NCBI GenBank assembly: GCA_905116865.2
Contig: CAJHNH020004535.1
Coordinates: 86,834-150,833 of the forward strand
Reading direction: 5' to 3'
Length of the DNA stretch: 64,000 nucleotides
Source of the DNA: Candidula unifasciata
Taxonomy: Eukaryota; Mollusca; Gastropoda; Stylommatophora; Geomitridae
The translations under genes were made by a program, and so were the position numbers. The notes beneath the pieces are model-generated. The model was not told the DNA's origin. It was given only the letters and a program-made list of their open reading frames with translations, and did not search any database. Positions 22,446 through 49,850 of the stretch are shown here, one piece after another (positions within the stretch are counted from its first letter, which is position 1; each line of letters opens with the position of its first letter).

Positions 22446-22639
22446 AGTCAGGAGTTAGTTCCCTGTACATATGGTTTTTTATTTATCCTTTCCAGTTGTT
22501 TCCTTGTAACTTGAATGATAACTTCAGCATCATCAGGTGCCTTGCCGACTGGCATGGGCGATCATGCCTCTCCACAATCCGCCATCTCCTGCAGCATGTA
22601 TCAGTTTGTGTGCTGACTGTCAAGAATCTTCTATCGTTG

Positions 22640-23210
22640 TCTTCCACTATCCTTCCTTCCACAGATCTCTTCAGTGGTCACAACATGTTCTATTTTCCCT
22701 CTTCTCATAGCATGGCCGATAATTGATGACTCTCTCCTTCTGATGTCTGTGATTAAGTTGTATTTGGGCTCCGTTCTCTTTCTATACCTCTTGGTTGCTC
22801 CGTTTGGCTGTCCAATGTATTTTAAGCATTCTTCTGTAAAACCACATCTCTGAGGCCTCAATAAATTGTTTGGCCTGCCTACCGATTGTCCAGGACTCAC
22901 AACCATGTTAAAACTGGATGTGTGTAGCAAGCAAGAATTCTTTTTCTAACCTTTAATGACAAAGATGTATTGCTTAAGATGTTCTTTATCTTATTAAATG
23001 CAGTTTTTGCCTGTCCTATTCTGTTTCTTATCTCAGTAATGCATCTTCCATCTGATGTTATCCATGTGCCCAGATACTTAAATTTCTGTACTTGTCCCAA
23101 AATAACAGCATTGACCGTTATTACACATTAAGGAATAATTCTTTTCTTTGATACCACCGTTACTTCTGTCTTTCCATTATTCAAACTGAGATCTTTTCTA
23201 CCACCATAAT
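22640..23210 (-). pseudogene. LINE RT C-terminal region (RTE-like), broken
   Basis: Minus-strand frames read FKYLGTWITSDGRCITEIRN and AKTAFNKIKNIL, then in another frame IRRRESSIIGHAMRRGKIEH with a VTTEEICGRKDSGRQR-type ending. These are hallmark motifs downstream of the RT palm in RTE/Jockey-like LINEs. Frames are interrupted, so the element is inactive. Confidence 0.85.
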
Positions 23211-23261
23211 GTCTCCATTTCCTGTAGTTCTTTCTGACTTGTTGCTATCACACACACATGC

Positions 23262-23300
23262 GCTCTCTCTCTCTCTATCTCCCCCTCTCTCTCTCTCTCC
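23262..23300. repeat. CT microsatellite
   Basis: Interrupted CT run. Confidence 0.9.
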
Positions 23301-24527
23301 GAGGCGGGAGAGCTGGCGAGAGACTGAGTTTCTTTTAGACAGACCGTGATGAGAACGACGTTTTGCAAAGGACCCGCCACATGATGATGATGATGATAAA
23401 AGTTTGTTCATTTTAAAAACTCATAATCGACATTTCAGTTTCAAGTTCAAATAAACCGAATCAATTATTCAGAAACAAGTCAATTCAAGTGCAATGTCGG
23501 ATCTGGATGCTTTATTTTATTCTAACACGAAGAAGGTTTGATAACTGAATTCATGACACAATTCTACATAAGGCACATACAATGAGAAATAACAGTGAAC
23601 GAACGACATACTGATTTATCGACAGGAAGTAGAGACGCACAGAAGTGAGACAATGGCATCAGCCTATACCTGGCACATATTGTGTACTCATGTACACATT
23701 AAATGTTGTGTGTGTGTTTATATGTATATATACACGCATTCAAGTGCTACCAAATGTCATCTGCTGCATAAGAGCAAATGACATGTTGTCAGATTAACTA
23801 AGGTCATATAACGTCTCACATTTCTGACATGTAAACAGTTGACATGTTCAGACTGAAATCACATAAATCTGACATCAGATAAATTGAAATAGATTACATA
23901 TAAAGACAGAGCTGGATTAATTATTAAGCACATCAAGTACGTGTTTAGGGCACCACAAAGGGAGGGGACACGACATACATTTTCATGTCTTAGAGCTGAG
24001 TGTTTGTCTCCTCGGTTGAAGTGTATTAAAAAATCCTTTTTCTCCTCAATTGAAGTATATTTTAAAAACTCCAAACAGAAAAACGATGCAACAAGGCAGG
24101 CTGGGTGCCTTTCCTTTGTTAAATATAGAACCAGATATGTTGCGTAAGATTAGTTTAAAGATCTGAACAAAGACTTTGCAAAAAAAAAAAAAAGGGGGAA
24201 AACTTGTCAATTTATAAATAAAGTAGAAGCATACACAAATGGACGCTATTTTCCATCTTACTATTTAGTTAATACAATATTATTTCATGGTTTACTATTA
24301 TTTATATTATGAATCACATATATATGGGGAAACCAGTGCCGACTTGACATACGGCCGGTTGGGACATCTACCAGAGGGGTCCCACGCACACAGCAGTCCT
24401 ATGCTTATCTCTGTGTCATGTGACCTTTGTGCACCAAAGTCGTTAAAGTGTTTAGGACATCAAAGGGCTTAATCCGGCCCTGTATATAGGTTAAAGTGAA
24501 ACAATAATGTCATCATTGCCAGTAATC
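23301..24527. other. Intergenic DNA with degenerate repeats
   Basis: The stretch 23740-23880 has loose repeats of GACATGT and CAGACTGAAATCACATAAAT. Related repeats continue at 24825-25030. A 14-base A run starts at about 24180. No gene seen. Confidence 0.45.
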
Positions 24528-24538
24528 AATTGTCATGT

Positions 24539-24820
24539 CCCCCGTGTGGGTTCCGGGGTCCCATTGTGGGGAAAACAAGAATAGACCCACTGCCTCCCCA
24601 AAAACATGTCGTAAGAGTCGACTAATTGGGGAGCTTCCTTTGAAGTCGGAGTGCATCTGCCGGAGAGGCAAGGAACCAACAGTCTGTATTCAAGAGAATG
24701 AGATCTGTAAAACTGATGCACACGCAACACTCAGGTTCTGGAGCAGGACTGCAGTTCAGTAGTGGACGAGCTACCAGAACTTTCCGCCAGAGTGTACAGC
24801 TGGTGAACGCGAAGAAGAAG
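24539..24820 (+). mobile_element. GAA-tailed retroposon, reference copy with target duplication
   Basis: 282-bp element, CCCCCGTGTGGGTTCCGGGG to GAAGAAGAAG. It is flanked by an 11-bp direct repeat AATTGTCATGT at 24528-24538 and 24821-24831, as expected for target-primed retroposition. Conserved blocks are TAGACCCACTGCC, GTCGTAAGAGTCGACTAATT, GGCAAGGAACCAACAGTCTG and GAACTTTCCGCC. It codes for nothing. It could be a SINE or the 3-prime end of a LINE with a GAA tail. Confidence 0.9.
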
Positions 24821-25136
24821 AATTGTCATGTGTAGACTGAAGTCATAAAAACAAATGCCATTTCTTACGTGTATACATTTGACACGTACAGACTCAAGTC
24901 ATATCAGCTGTCATCAATCAGTGGTATGTAAATCGATAAAGTGGTTTATCAAATGTCATTAGATACAGGTATTCAGGTGACATATATAGACTATAGTCAC
25001 TTGCCATTTCATTTGTTCAACACAGTCGTCAACTAATAGCAAAGTACCATTTGCTTATAAACAATAAACATAGATTTAAAAAAAAAACCACCAGTTGCTT
25101 ATTTACAGTCAACACACATGGACTGCATTCCAACAG

Positions 25137-25885
25137 TAAATAATGTTACTATTATAGCACACTGTGTAATGTGGTAAGTCAACAACCATTACCGCACTGT
25201 GTGTAATGTAGCAAGTCAACAACAATTACCGCACTGTGTGTAATGTGGCAAGTCAACAACCATTACCACACTGTGTGTAATGTAGCAAATCAATAACCAT
25301 TACCACACTGTGTGTAATGTAGCAGGTCAACAACCATTACCGCACTGTGTGTAATGTAGCAAGTCAACAACCATTACCGCACTGTGTGTAATGTAGCAAG
25401 TCAACAACCATTACCGCACTGTGTGTAATGTAGCAAGTCAACAACCATTACCGCACTGTGTGTAATGTAGCAAGTCAACAACCATTACCGCACTGTGTGT
25501 TATGTAGCAAGTCAACAACCATTACCGCACTGTGTGTAATGTAGCAAGTCAACAACCAATACCGCACTGTGTGTAATGTAGCAAGTCAACAACCATTACC
25601 GCACTGTGTGTAATGTAGCAAGTTAACAACCATTACCGCACTGTGTGTAATGTAGCAAGTCAACAACCATTACCGCACTGTGTGTAATGTAGCAAGTCAA
25701 CAACCATTAATGCACTGTGTGTAATGTAGCAAGTCAACAACCATTACCACACTGTGTGTAATGTAGCAAGTCAACAACCATTACCGCACTGTGTGTAATG
25801 TAGCAAGTCAACAACCATTATCGCACTGTGTGTAATGTAGCAAGTCACCAACCATTACCGCACTGTGTGTAATGTAGCAAATCAA
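25137..25885. repeat. 37-bp minisatellite
   Basis: About 20 copies of AACAACCATTACCGCACTGT plus GTGTAATGTAGCAAGTC, highly homogeneous. It grades into the 42-bp array that follows. Confidence 0.98.
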
Positions 25886-26262
25886 TGGCCATTAGCACAC
25901 ATTGTGTATTGTGGTAAGTCAAGTCAACAACCCTTAGCACACATTGTGTATTGTGATAAGTCAAATCAACGACCCTTAGCACACATTGTGTATTGTGGTT
26001 ATTTAAATCAACAACCCTTAGCACACATTGTGTATTGTGATAAGTCAAATCAACGACCCTTAGCACACATTGTGTATTGTGATAAGTCAAGTCAACGACC
26101 CTTAGCACACATTGTGTATTGTGGTAAGTCAAATCAACAACCCTTAGCACACATTGTGTATTGTGATAAGTCAAATCAACGACCCTTAGCACACATTGTG
26201 TATTGTGATAAGTCAAGTCAACGACCCTTAGCACACATTGTGTATTGTGATAAGTCAAGCCA
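25886..26262. repeat. 42-bp minisatellite related to the 37-bp array
   Basis: About nine copies of AACGACCCTTAGCACACATT plus GTGTATTGTGATAAGTCAAATC. The unit aligns with the 37-bp unit but carries an extra five bases from doubling AAGTC/AAATC. Long ORFs on both strands are artefacts. Confidence 0.97.
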
Positions 26263-26378
26263 AGAGCCCTCTTCAATACTTAAAGCGTATCAAGCGTATG
26301 ATGCTAGAATCATATTTTTACAGTACTAGACGGGTTATGTGTTTATGGAACTCCACTTGGGAGCAGGTTTGTAAATTG

Positions 26379-26575
26379 TATCCCACTAGGACATCATACA
26401 AGAGATAAACACCCGATGACACAAAGTGCCACCATGCGGATAAGGATCGCCCGTGGAGAGGTCCCGAAAACCCCGTTCGGCAGTTAGGCCATATTTAAGG
26501 CCCGGTTAAATTTAGGGCCCCCGGCAAAAAGCAGGGTGGGGCTTCAAAATAACTAAAAATTGCATCCAACATGGA
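26379..26575 (+). mobile_element. Dispersed element family C, copy 3
   Basis: TCCCACTAGGACATCATACA to GGGGCTTCAAAATAACTAAA. A short extra stretch, GGCCCGGTTAAATTTA, lies near the middle compared with copies 1 and 2. Confidence 0.85.
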
Positions 26576-26778
26576 AACCACTGTGATAATTACCAACTGG
26601 GTGTAAATATTTTTTTTTTTTTTTTACAATGTGGAGTTATGGTTGTAATACATTATTGTTGTTGTTGTTATTATTATTGGTGTATGATTGAAAAGGACAC
26701 AAACAATAATGATAAATGAAACAAATTTACAAACGAAACATTTACTGTCATTTCATGAAGCAGGGCGCGGTCGGCTTA

Positions 26779-26870
26779 ACTCTTTACGGACGTTTAGCCA
26801 GTATACTGGCGCTTAAGTCTATCCCTTAAAGACGCAAAGCCAGTTTACTGGCTCATGATAGAGACACTAT
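26779..26870. mobile_element. Possible piggyBac-like end
   Basis: TTAACTCTTTACGGACG is followed by AGCCAGTATACTGGC, and the pattern recurs as CCCTTAAAGACGCAAAGCCAG. A TTAA start with this sequence resembles piggyBac-type termini, but no matching opposite end or transposase was found. Confidence 0.35.
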
Positions 26871-27589
26871 TATTTTGTTCCGTTTGTAGGGTAAACGAAC
26901 TTTTATAAACAAGTTTTTTAACAATTAGGATTAACAAGAGGATGTTCTTTCATTTGCGATGTTTATCGTGGTCGGTGCATTATTTTGTGATTTAAAAAAA
27001 AATTATTTAAATGGTATACAATTTTTACGTGATTTTTCTTTACTAAATGATAAGGGAAAAGGTCTAGAACTGTCCATACTGCTCTATCGTTGATGAATCC
27101 CTAACAGATGGTGACAACAGTCTTGATATTATTATGATTGATATCTAAGGGACACATCTACTAGCGATAATTTAGTTTAGGATATGAAAATTTCACAAAA
27201 TATTTCAATTATATCAATGTTTCGATCAGCTGTTTTTCCGATTTTCGGTTGTTGTGAAAGTTGACATGTCATACAAAAATGATTTTAATATTCAAAGTAT
27301 TTAAATTAATTGCTTCAAATAAAGACTAGCTAATACATAATTATACAGAGAAGGCATGTGTATTCTTAGAATTGGATAGCAGTGTTGTTGAACCAGTAAA
27401 AAATAAGGTTAGCACACAATTTTTTTATGTTTAAAATTGTCCTTGCTGTCTAACATCCTTGAATTTTCTGTGATTTTAATAATATTTTGATGTTATACTG
27501 ACATTTAAGTAGTTTAGATTTATTCTGCACTCATTTATCTCTAATTTAATATATTATAAGTCCCGATACAGCCCATACTTTTTCTTCAG
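26871..27589. other. Unassigned AT-rich DNA
   Basis: No gene or repeat family recognised. Confidence 0.5.
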
Positions 27590-27950
27590 TAAGGTTTTAG
27601 CTTTGCCGTGTTGTACTAAAACAGTGGCATTTAGAGACATATTTGTAATAATTGTAACAGTAAGTGACGTGTCTCTGGAACAGTGGCATTTAGAGACATA
27701 TTTGTAATGATTGTAACAGTGAGTGACGTGTCTCTGGAATAGTGGCATTTAGAGATAGAATCTATCTGTAATGATTATAAAAAATAAGTGACGTGTCTCT
27801 GGAGCAATGGCATTTAGAGATAGAATCTATCTGTAATGATTATAAAAATAAGTGACGTGTCTCTGGAACTATGGCATTTAGAGATAGAATCTATCTGTAA
27901 TGATTATTAAAAAAAAATAACTGACGTGTCTCTGAAACAATGGTATTAAA
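27590..27950. repeat. About 59-bp minisatellite
   Basis: Five to six units with GTGGCATTTAGAGA and GTGACGTGTCTCTGGAAC. The later units carry an extra ATAGAATCTATC block. Confidence 0.93.
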
Positions 27951-28654
27951 GGGTATCATCTACCTATCGACCTGTTCCCGTCGACTTCATCTTCCCTTCT
28001 TATCCTCCGTTTCGGAGACCCTGTTTAACCTCCAAGCAAGTTATAATTAGGGAATCCGTGAGGGATAGACACACATGGTGTATCCTAACATCCTGTGACA
28101 GTAAGGATCGACTCAGACAGGATCGGTCGATGGATCAGATTGTCATCTCTGGACTGTTACCTAAAGGTTTATCCACGGCCTTCTCTATTTACAATATCTG
28201 CTTGTCGATTTGTAATACGAACACGTTCAGAACACAGAACTTTGTAATCACATTAAAATGTCACACAATGCAACACATGAAAACGGCTTGCAGTAAACAG
28301 TTTTCGAGGGGACATCGTCAAAATGTCACGTGATTTAATCAGAAGGACCTATATACAGAAGGGCCTGGTTTATCATACCATCCGGAGATTTAAAAATCTG
28401 GTACTGGACGGCTGACCAGCAAATCCGATCCTGGATGCCTCGTTCAACCTACAGAGTGATCACAAGGACGCCTGTAACGACTGCTGTAGCCAGATGTCAT
28501 CTGTAGTCCTACACGGTAAAGATGAAACAGGACAAACCATACCCGGGTTGCAAATATAACAAATAAAAATAAGAAGCAGGGTTCAACGCGTGGAAACATA
28601 ACCGAATGTCCTACTTCCGGCGTCATGGAGCAACCGCCATCTTAATTTTGAAAT
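27951..28654. other. Unassigned intergenic DNA
   Basis: Short ORFs only, none with a recognisable family. Confidence 0.45.
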
Positions 28655-29090
28655 GAATAAATAAATCAATCAAGAATTTACATCACTGCATTCGGGACAT
28701 ACCCAAACGTGCTCCGCCCCCTTCTTCAGTAGCCAATGAAGAGTTGACATTCTAATAGTACCAGCTGCAACCTGATTACATGTCTCTGTTTCCCCCTCAG
28801 TGTTTAGTACCCACCCCCCTTCCCCCCTTTTTCCCTCCTATTTCCAAAATTTTCGGGTTCTCTGTCTATTATATTACACTGTCCATGTGATCTAAGAAAG
28901 CCTTGACCACGTTCGTTTTCTCATAAAGTAGCTCACCACCCAGAGGAACGACAGCAGCTAATCTAACAGCCTGTTCGTTATCTCGCACACCTGAATATTT
29001 CGGGTAGAAAAGCAATAGGTTCCTGATCCGAGTCTTTTCAAGGGTGCGAATAACTCTGGGCACATAATGCTATTTTCAATTTAGAATGAG
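28655..29090 (-). pseudogene. LINE RNase H C-terminus and 3-prime tail
   Basis: The minus strand reads YPKYSGVRDNEQAVRLAAVV, the degenerate His and Asn-Glu-x-Ala-x-Arg-Leu segment of LINE RNase H domains, then runs into the family 3-prime end. The TCAATCAATAAATAAATC-type tail is at 28655-28672. The copy is 5-prime truncated. Confidence 0.75.
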
Positions 29091-29284
29091 GGTATAGTCC
29101 AACATCCTTGTTTCGACTAAACCAGCTGCATAACACAAGTGCACATGAGCTGCAGCACCATGGTTTCCATAGCCATTCCAGACCATTTGTCCATTCTTAC
29201 AAGAGGCTCCACTTCTGCCTTCCCTAAGTAGGTGGATCGACACCAGTACTAACCACTGTATCAAGTCTCAACAGCAGTTCTGTC

Positions 29285-30195
29285 CCCTCTACGAAGACAC
29301 GACACAAGTTATGTCCCCTCTTTCAAGACAAGACACCAGTTATGTCCCCTCTACCAAGACATAACACCAATTCTGGCCCCTCTACCAAGACACGACACCA
29401 GTTTTATTTTCTTTGCCAAGTCACGACACCAGTTCTGTTTCCTCTCGCAAGACACGACACCAGTTCTGTCTCTTGTATCAAAACACATCATTTATGGTTC
29501 CTTTTCCATGATACGACACCAGTTATGTCCTCTCTACCAAAACACGACACCAGTTCTGTCCCCTCTACTAAGACACGACACCAGTTCTGTCCACTCTACT
29601 AAGAAATGTCACAAGTTCTGTCTCCTCTACCAATAAACGACACCAGTTTTGTCCCCTCTACCAAGACATGACACTAAATCTGTCCCCTCTACCAAGACAC
29701 GGTACAAGTTCTGTCCCCTCCACCAAGACACGGTACCAGTTCTGTCCCCTCTACTAAGACACGACACCAGTTCTGTCCCCTCTACTAAGAAATGACACCA
29801 GTTCTGTCCCCTCTACCAAGACACGGTACCAGTTCTGTCCCCTCTACCAAGACACGACACCAGTTCTGTTCCCCTACTAAGACACGACACCAGTTCTGTT
29901 CCCTCTACCAAGACACGACACCAGTTCTGTCCCCTCTACCAAGACACGGTACCAGTTCTGTTCCCTCTACCAAGACACGACACCAGTTATGTTCCCTCTT
30001 CCAAGACACGGTACCAGTTCTGTCACCCTCTACCAAGACACGAAACCATTTCTGTCCCCTCTACCAAGACACGACACCAGTTCTGTCCCCTCTACCAAGA
30101 CACGGTACCAGTTATGTCCCCTCTACTAAGACACGACACCAGTTATGTCCTCTCTACTAAGAAATGACACCAGTCCTGTCCTCCTCTAATAGCCC
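29285..30195. repeat. 31-bp minisatellite
   Basis: About 29 units of CGACACCAGTTCTGTCCCCT plus CTACCAAGACA, with diverged units at both edges. The 122-aa and 86-aa ORFs over it are repeat artefacts. Confidence 0.97.
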
Positions 30196-30747
30196 GTCAT
30201 CAGTTCGCCACCTTTACCAAGAGGACTGACACCACTTCTAAAGCCTCTACCGCAAAGCTCAACACCAATTCTATCCGATCTGCTAAAAGGCTTGACATCA
30301 TCACCACAAACAAATCATGGTGCGAGGATGTAGGAGGTGGTGCTGGGGCCAAAAGACTTGAGCAGCGTCGCTGGAAATCAGCCCTGTTCCTTCCACCAAG
30401 AGATCCGATACTAATGAGTCCACTGATCTCTACATGTGCCAATTATCACTACCAGTGTCGGTAAATCTGAGCGAATTGGTTTTCATGCTAATTAACTGAC
30501 CTCTATGGCCCCACATAAATTAATATTTGAAGCACGTTTGATAATTTGAAATCAATGCTTGACAAGTAAATCCTGTTTGCAGGTCGATATCATCAAGTTG
30601 GCATCTGCGCGGCAATAAATAACAACTGAACGGCTCTTGCCTGTACGTTTCAGTGAGGAGAAACCGTTCTCTGTTCTTCTTCGCCTGTTCATATGAATTG
30701 GATACTTGAGTACTATGCGAGAAAGAAAAATTACCAACAATAAAACT

Positions 30748-31932
30748 AGCTTTTGATTTAGATGTCATCGTCCTCCGTGAGCTAAATACAGACAGTTATC
30801 ATCGCCCTGGGTACGTTAGTTTTATAAACCCTACCGGACAGGAGAGACACGGACAGGAGAGACATCGACAAGGTCTGGTGGTGAAGGAAGGAGTGAAGCA
30901 TGCGGTGCTTGACTTAAGTCAGTGTAATCACAGTGGAAGAGAGGTTCAGGGGATACAGGTGGAGACTTGTGGCTTAAGTTGGAATCTCATAAATATATAT
31001 GCCAAGGTAGACTGTTTTGTCAGAAGGGAACAATGGGACTGGCTCAAGGAATTGAAGGAGTTACCAGGTGATTGGTTTCTCGTATGAAGGGATATCAATG
31101 CGAGGAAAAGAGAATGGGACAACAGCGGGAAAAACCGACAGAGAATTGCCTTTGCAGAGGCCATGAATGACTCTGAAATGGTCTTCAACAGTGATGGTAG
31201 GCCGACTAGAATAGCAGTGAGGTCTGGCAATGCAGACACAGTTTTTGACTTAACATCTGTCTCCCAGTCGTCGGTTTTAAATGTTAAATGAACTGTTTTG
31301 AATGACCACGGCAGTGATCACCTACCATGTTCAATCCTGATTTCTAAACCCAGAAAGGTTGAGGCTGGGAGAACAAGAAGGACCTTCCAGTAAAAGTGGA
31401 TTAATAACATACTTGAACGCCCCAGACAGGGAGAATGCAACAGGACTGCTAAAACTAATTTTCTTTAGACTCCATGGTGGATTCCAGAAGTAGAACAGGC
31501 GGAAAGACAAAGAAAACGGCATTGAAGCAGCTAGAGAAAGTACGAAAGACACCTCTAAGCTCACGACAGGAAGGGGAGACGGCCGAAAATATGGAGGAAA
31601 AAAAAGACGAGGTGGAGGCTTTCAAGCGCTGTGCTGCAGAGGCCAAAAGATCAAAGTGTCAAACTTTTGTGAGTTATAAGGGAGGCGATAAAAGGTTTAA
31701 ACAAATTCTGGAAACTGTAAAGACAGATGGAAGGAACAGATCGGCCTATGACAGTGGTAACTATTTGTAGAGACAATGGTGTGCGTGTGACAATAGTGGA
31801 AGATATCAAACACATTTTGAAAAAGGCAAAAGACACTGCACCAGGGCCTGATGGGGTCAGGTATGACAACATGAAAGCTTTGAGCGATGTAGACCTGACG
31901 GAGATGCCCGACTGTTTTAACCGCATGCTGCG
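30748..31932 (+). pseudogene. Non-LTR retrotransposon endonuclease and RT start, broken
   Basis: Degenerate APE-type endonuclease: DVIVLRELNT at about 30760, the GDFNA-like RDINARKREWD after a stop at 31085, and the catalytic end motif NDHGSDHLP at about 31300-31330. The EN-RT linker reads PWWIPEVEQAERQRKTALKQ at about 31470. The RT begins with DTAPGPDGVRYDNMK at about 31830. Several stops and frame changes show it is inactive. It is cut off by a family B SINE at 31933. Confidence 0.87.
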
Positions 31933-32105
31933 TGGATTTTTATCATTGTATGGGGCGTCGCAGGTCGATCCACCCTAAAAAGTACAGACGGCAGGCGTAA
32001 TGCTGACCACATTATCCATCTAGTGCCGATTGGTCTGAAAAAATATGGGTGCTCTTCCCATATGCCCAATGCGCATAAAGGCGGGAAAAGGGATCTTTAC
32101 CTATT
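31933..32105 (+). mobile_element. SINE-like element family B, 5-prime truncated
   Basis: Matches 15135-15330: TTTTATCATTGTATGGGGCG, TAATGCTGACCACATTATCC and AAAAGGGATCTTTACC. It is inserted in the LINE just after the RT start. Confidence 0.82.
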
Positions 32106-32834
32106 TACTTTAGAGATGGACCACACAGAAGACGAGCCACGGAAATATCGGAGACACTGAAAAGTTCTAGCCTTGAAGCGAAGAGAAGGGTCCGTTCCAG
32201 GGATCTGTTGGTGTCCTAATGCTGACAGGCGTTCCAAGAGTAGAAAACAGAAGAAGACGATACAGCTAGGATTATATGCAATGCACTCTTCCAACAAAGC
32301 CATTGGCACAAGTGGGATGTCAGGTTTGGTGTACACCGCCCCATAAAGTACATAATCAGACTAAACAAACAACCATTTTCACGCTTGTAGCGCATCAGGC
32401 ATACGATGCAAGACTCATAGTTTTATAGAGCAATCGGCATTCACCACGCCGGCCGCCTTTACTTTCATCAAAAAGTACAAATATTAGTTGGCAAATACTG
32501 CAGTCCCTAGTGAGAATAATAATTAATGGTAACTTGTTTTCAGTGTTAACAGATATATGATACCTGGATTAAAAAGCCATAGGTATCCGGTTAGACAAGA
32601 ACACTGACCCGATCTCTGATTTCGGTGATAGTGTGGGATGGATAAAAATGACAATGTACGCTTATCAGCAGGGCACACGATGATGATGACGAGGATGATG
32701 ACGATGATGATGATGTTATGATACAGCAGTATGTATCCACATAATACCATATTTATATGTGTGTTGTGACTAGAACTGAGCACATATAGATCTCATATCT
32801 AACATAGAAGAAACGAGCTATTATCTGGGAGTTG
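32106..32834. other. Downstream flank of GGACT
   Basis: No second family member recognised. 32345-32460 holds a mixed repeat tail that shares ATCAGGCATACGATGCAAGA-type sequence with 26280-26330. No clear AATAAA was found on the minus strand. Confidence 0.4.
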
Positions 32835-48155
<15,321 letters not shown>

Positions 48156-48244
48156 CTTTAGAGTTTGTTTGTTAACTGGGGGAGAGCCATCACACTTAAA
48201 CATTCACACACGTTTACACAAAGTTTGATTTGAAAATAAACTCC

Positions 48245-48995
48245 GCGAGTTGAGTTGAGTCAAAAATTTACATCACATCACTCGGGGCATTCCCATACGC
48301 GCTCTGTCCCAAACCTCGGCAGCCAGCACAGAGTTCCAACATTAATGGTGCCAGTCGTAGTCTGGCTGTATGTCCGTCTTGCCTTTCCTCTGAGCGTAGT
48401 GTGCCGGTCGAACCCTTTGGTCACACCCAGGTGCATTATTACCTCCAGCCCATAATAATCTACTAGTTTTTCTTCTGACTTCGTTACTTGTTCCCAAAGG
48501 GCTCTGATCACGACCGCCTTGTTATGTATCGATTACCACCCAGCAGTGCAGATCCAGTCAGTCTGCCTGTCTGGTCATTCCCCACCACGCCGGCATGGCC
48601 TGGATAAAAGATCTAAAGTATGCTCACTACCTGTGAACTTGCAAGTGAAGCTTGCCACTCTGCTGGAAGCAATCCTGTCTTCACCTTTCTCAGCATGCTT
48701 TTAGAATCCATTACAATTACGACATGTGTATGTATCTTGTTCTCTAGTCACCAACAACCTACAGTGACCGCCTCCACCTCCACTCTCATGCTAGATGTTG
48801 TGGTATCATATGCCAGGCTGTCCTGCACTAAAGACTTTCCATTGGCTTTTGCTACGAAACCCCAGGCACTTCTCTTCCCTTTCAATACAGAACCATCTGA
48901 GTAGATAATCAGATCATCAGGACGAGAACTGTCGGGAACTTCCACATCAGTAGCCCCCGCTGGCTATTCTCTGCAATCTCGGCCTAATGTGATCG
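48245..48995 (-). pseudogene. LINE RNase H domain and 3-prime tail
   Basis: On the minus strand: IIYSDGSVLKGKRSAWGFVA, then SLAYDTTTSSMRVEVEAVTV, then a frame change with a degenerate NDQTDRLTGSALLG. It ends with LRGKARRTYSQTTTGT and CPE, and a GACTCAACTCAACTC tail. It lies just upstream of GGACT exon 1. Confidence 0.88.
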
Positions 48996-49135
48996 TGACC
49001 TTACATAGGTAGGGGAAACCGAAAGTAATGAGAATACGAGTAGATAGGAAACACAAAGTTCATGTTAATAGTACTATAATCAAACAAGTACGAGAATTCT
49101 ATATCTAAGTAGCATATTTACAGAAGATGACAAAC

Positions 49136-49138
<3 letters not shown>

Positions 49139-49222
<84 letters not shown>
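49139..49222. repeat. GA microsatellite
   Basis: Over 40 GA units. Confidence 0.98.
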
Positions 49223-49225
<3 letters not shown>

Positions 49226-49489
49226 AAAGTAAGTGTACAGAAGGCAAATGCTGTCACCACCATCTTGCGCCACTCCTTAGACACCCAAATGTCTCCTTTC
49301 AATCAAAACTGCAAATTACTAACATCACCATAATCCCTCCTTGATGATATCAGTGCCAAAGATGGACAATGAATAGGGCACTAGAACAGAAAATAACTAC
49401 ACGTGAAATGCAGTGTTTTCGTAAAGTCACTAACAACACTAGAAGGGACTGGGTTATAAATGAAAAGAAAGTTGGAATGTTTTTGCTGT

Positions 49490-49690
49490 TTGCGTTCAGG
49501 GGCTGTAAATCTCGACGGAAAGTTCTGATTGTTCGTCCCTTTCTGGACTTTGGTTTTATTCCATGACACAAGTGTTGCTTGTGCATCAGTTTTAGAGATC
49601 TAGCTTATTTGTAAGCAGACTTTTAATTCATTGCCTCTCCTGCAGATGCACTCTGCCTTTGACGAAAGCACGACTCTGTGCTACAACCTG
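49490..49690 (-). mobile_element. GAA-tailed family copy without its tail
   Basis: GGGGCTGTAAATCTCGACGG, TTCTGATTGTTCGTCCC and CTCTCCTGCAGATGCACTC place it in the family, but the CTT tract is absent. Confidence 0.78.
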
Positions 49691-49740
49691 GTATCAGTGA
49701 AACGAGAACAGACAGATAATTTAAGACGATACACAATATC

Positions 49741-49850
49741 AGGCAATGGTCGGAGCCTAGCAATGGTGTACTTGTTGGCTGATCATGGGTTCGAATCCTA
49801 TACGAAACAGAGCTTACCTTCTCGCGTGGACTTGTGAGGCCTACCAGCTT
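49741..49850 (+). mobile_element. tRNA-derived SINE-like head
   Basis: Perfect B box GGTTCGAATCC at 49788-49798 and an A-box-like TAGCAATGGTG upstream. No cloverleaf acceptor stem. Confidence 0.6.

Noticed and set aside
25137..26262. CRISPR-like regular repeats
   Set aside because: Units are directly adjacent with no unique spacers, and the genome is eukaryotic. The same applies to the arrays at 15.5, 29.3, 53.3-54.0 and 59.4 kb.
48156..48203. Earlier in-frame ATG for GGACT
   Set aside because: It would add 16 residues not found in the family, and a plausible acceptor lies between the two ATGs.
49741..49850. Possible tRNA gene with a perfect B box
   Set aside because: No acceptor-stem pairing or proper anticodon arm could be traced; it reads better as a SINE head. 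Same verdict for 14493, 33385, 36128, 45735 and 54280.
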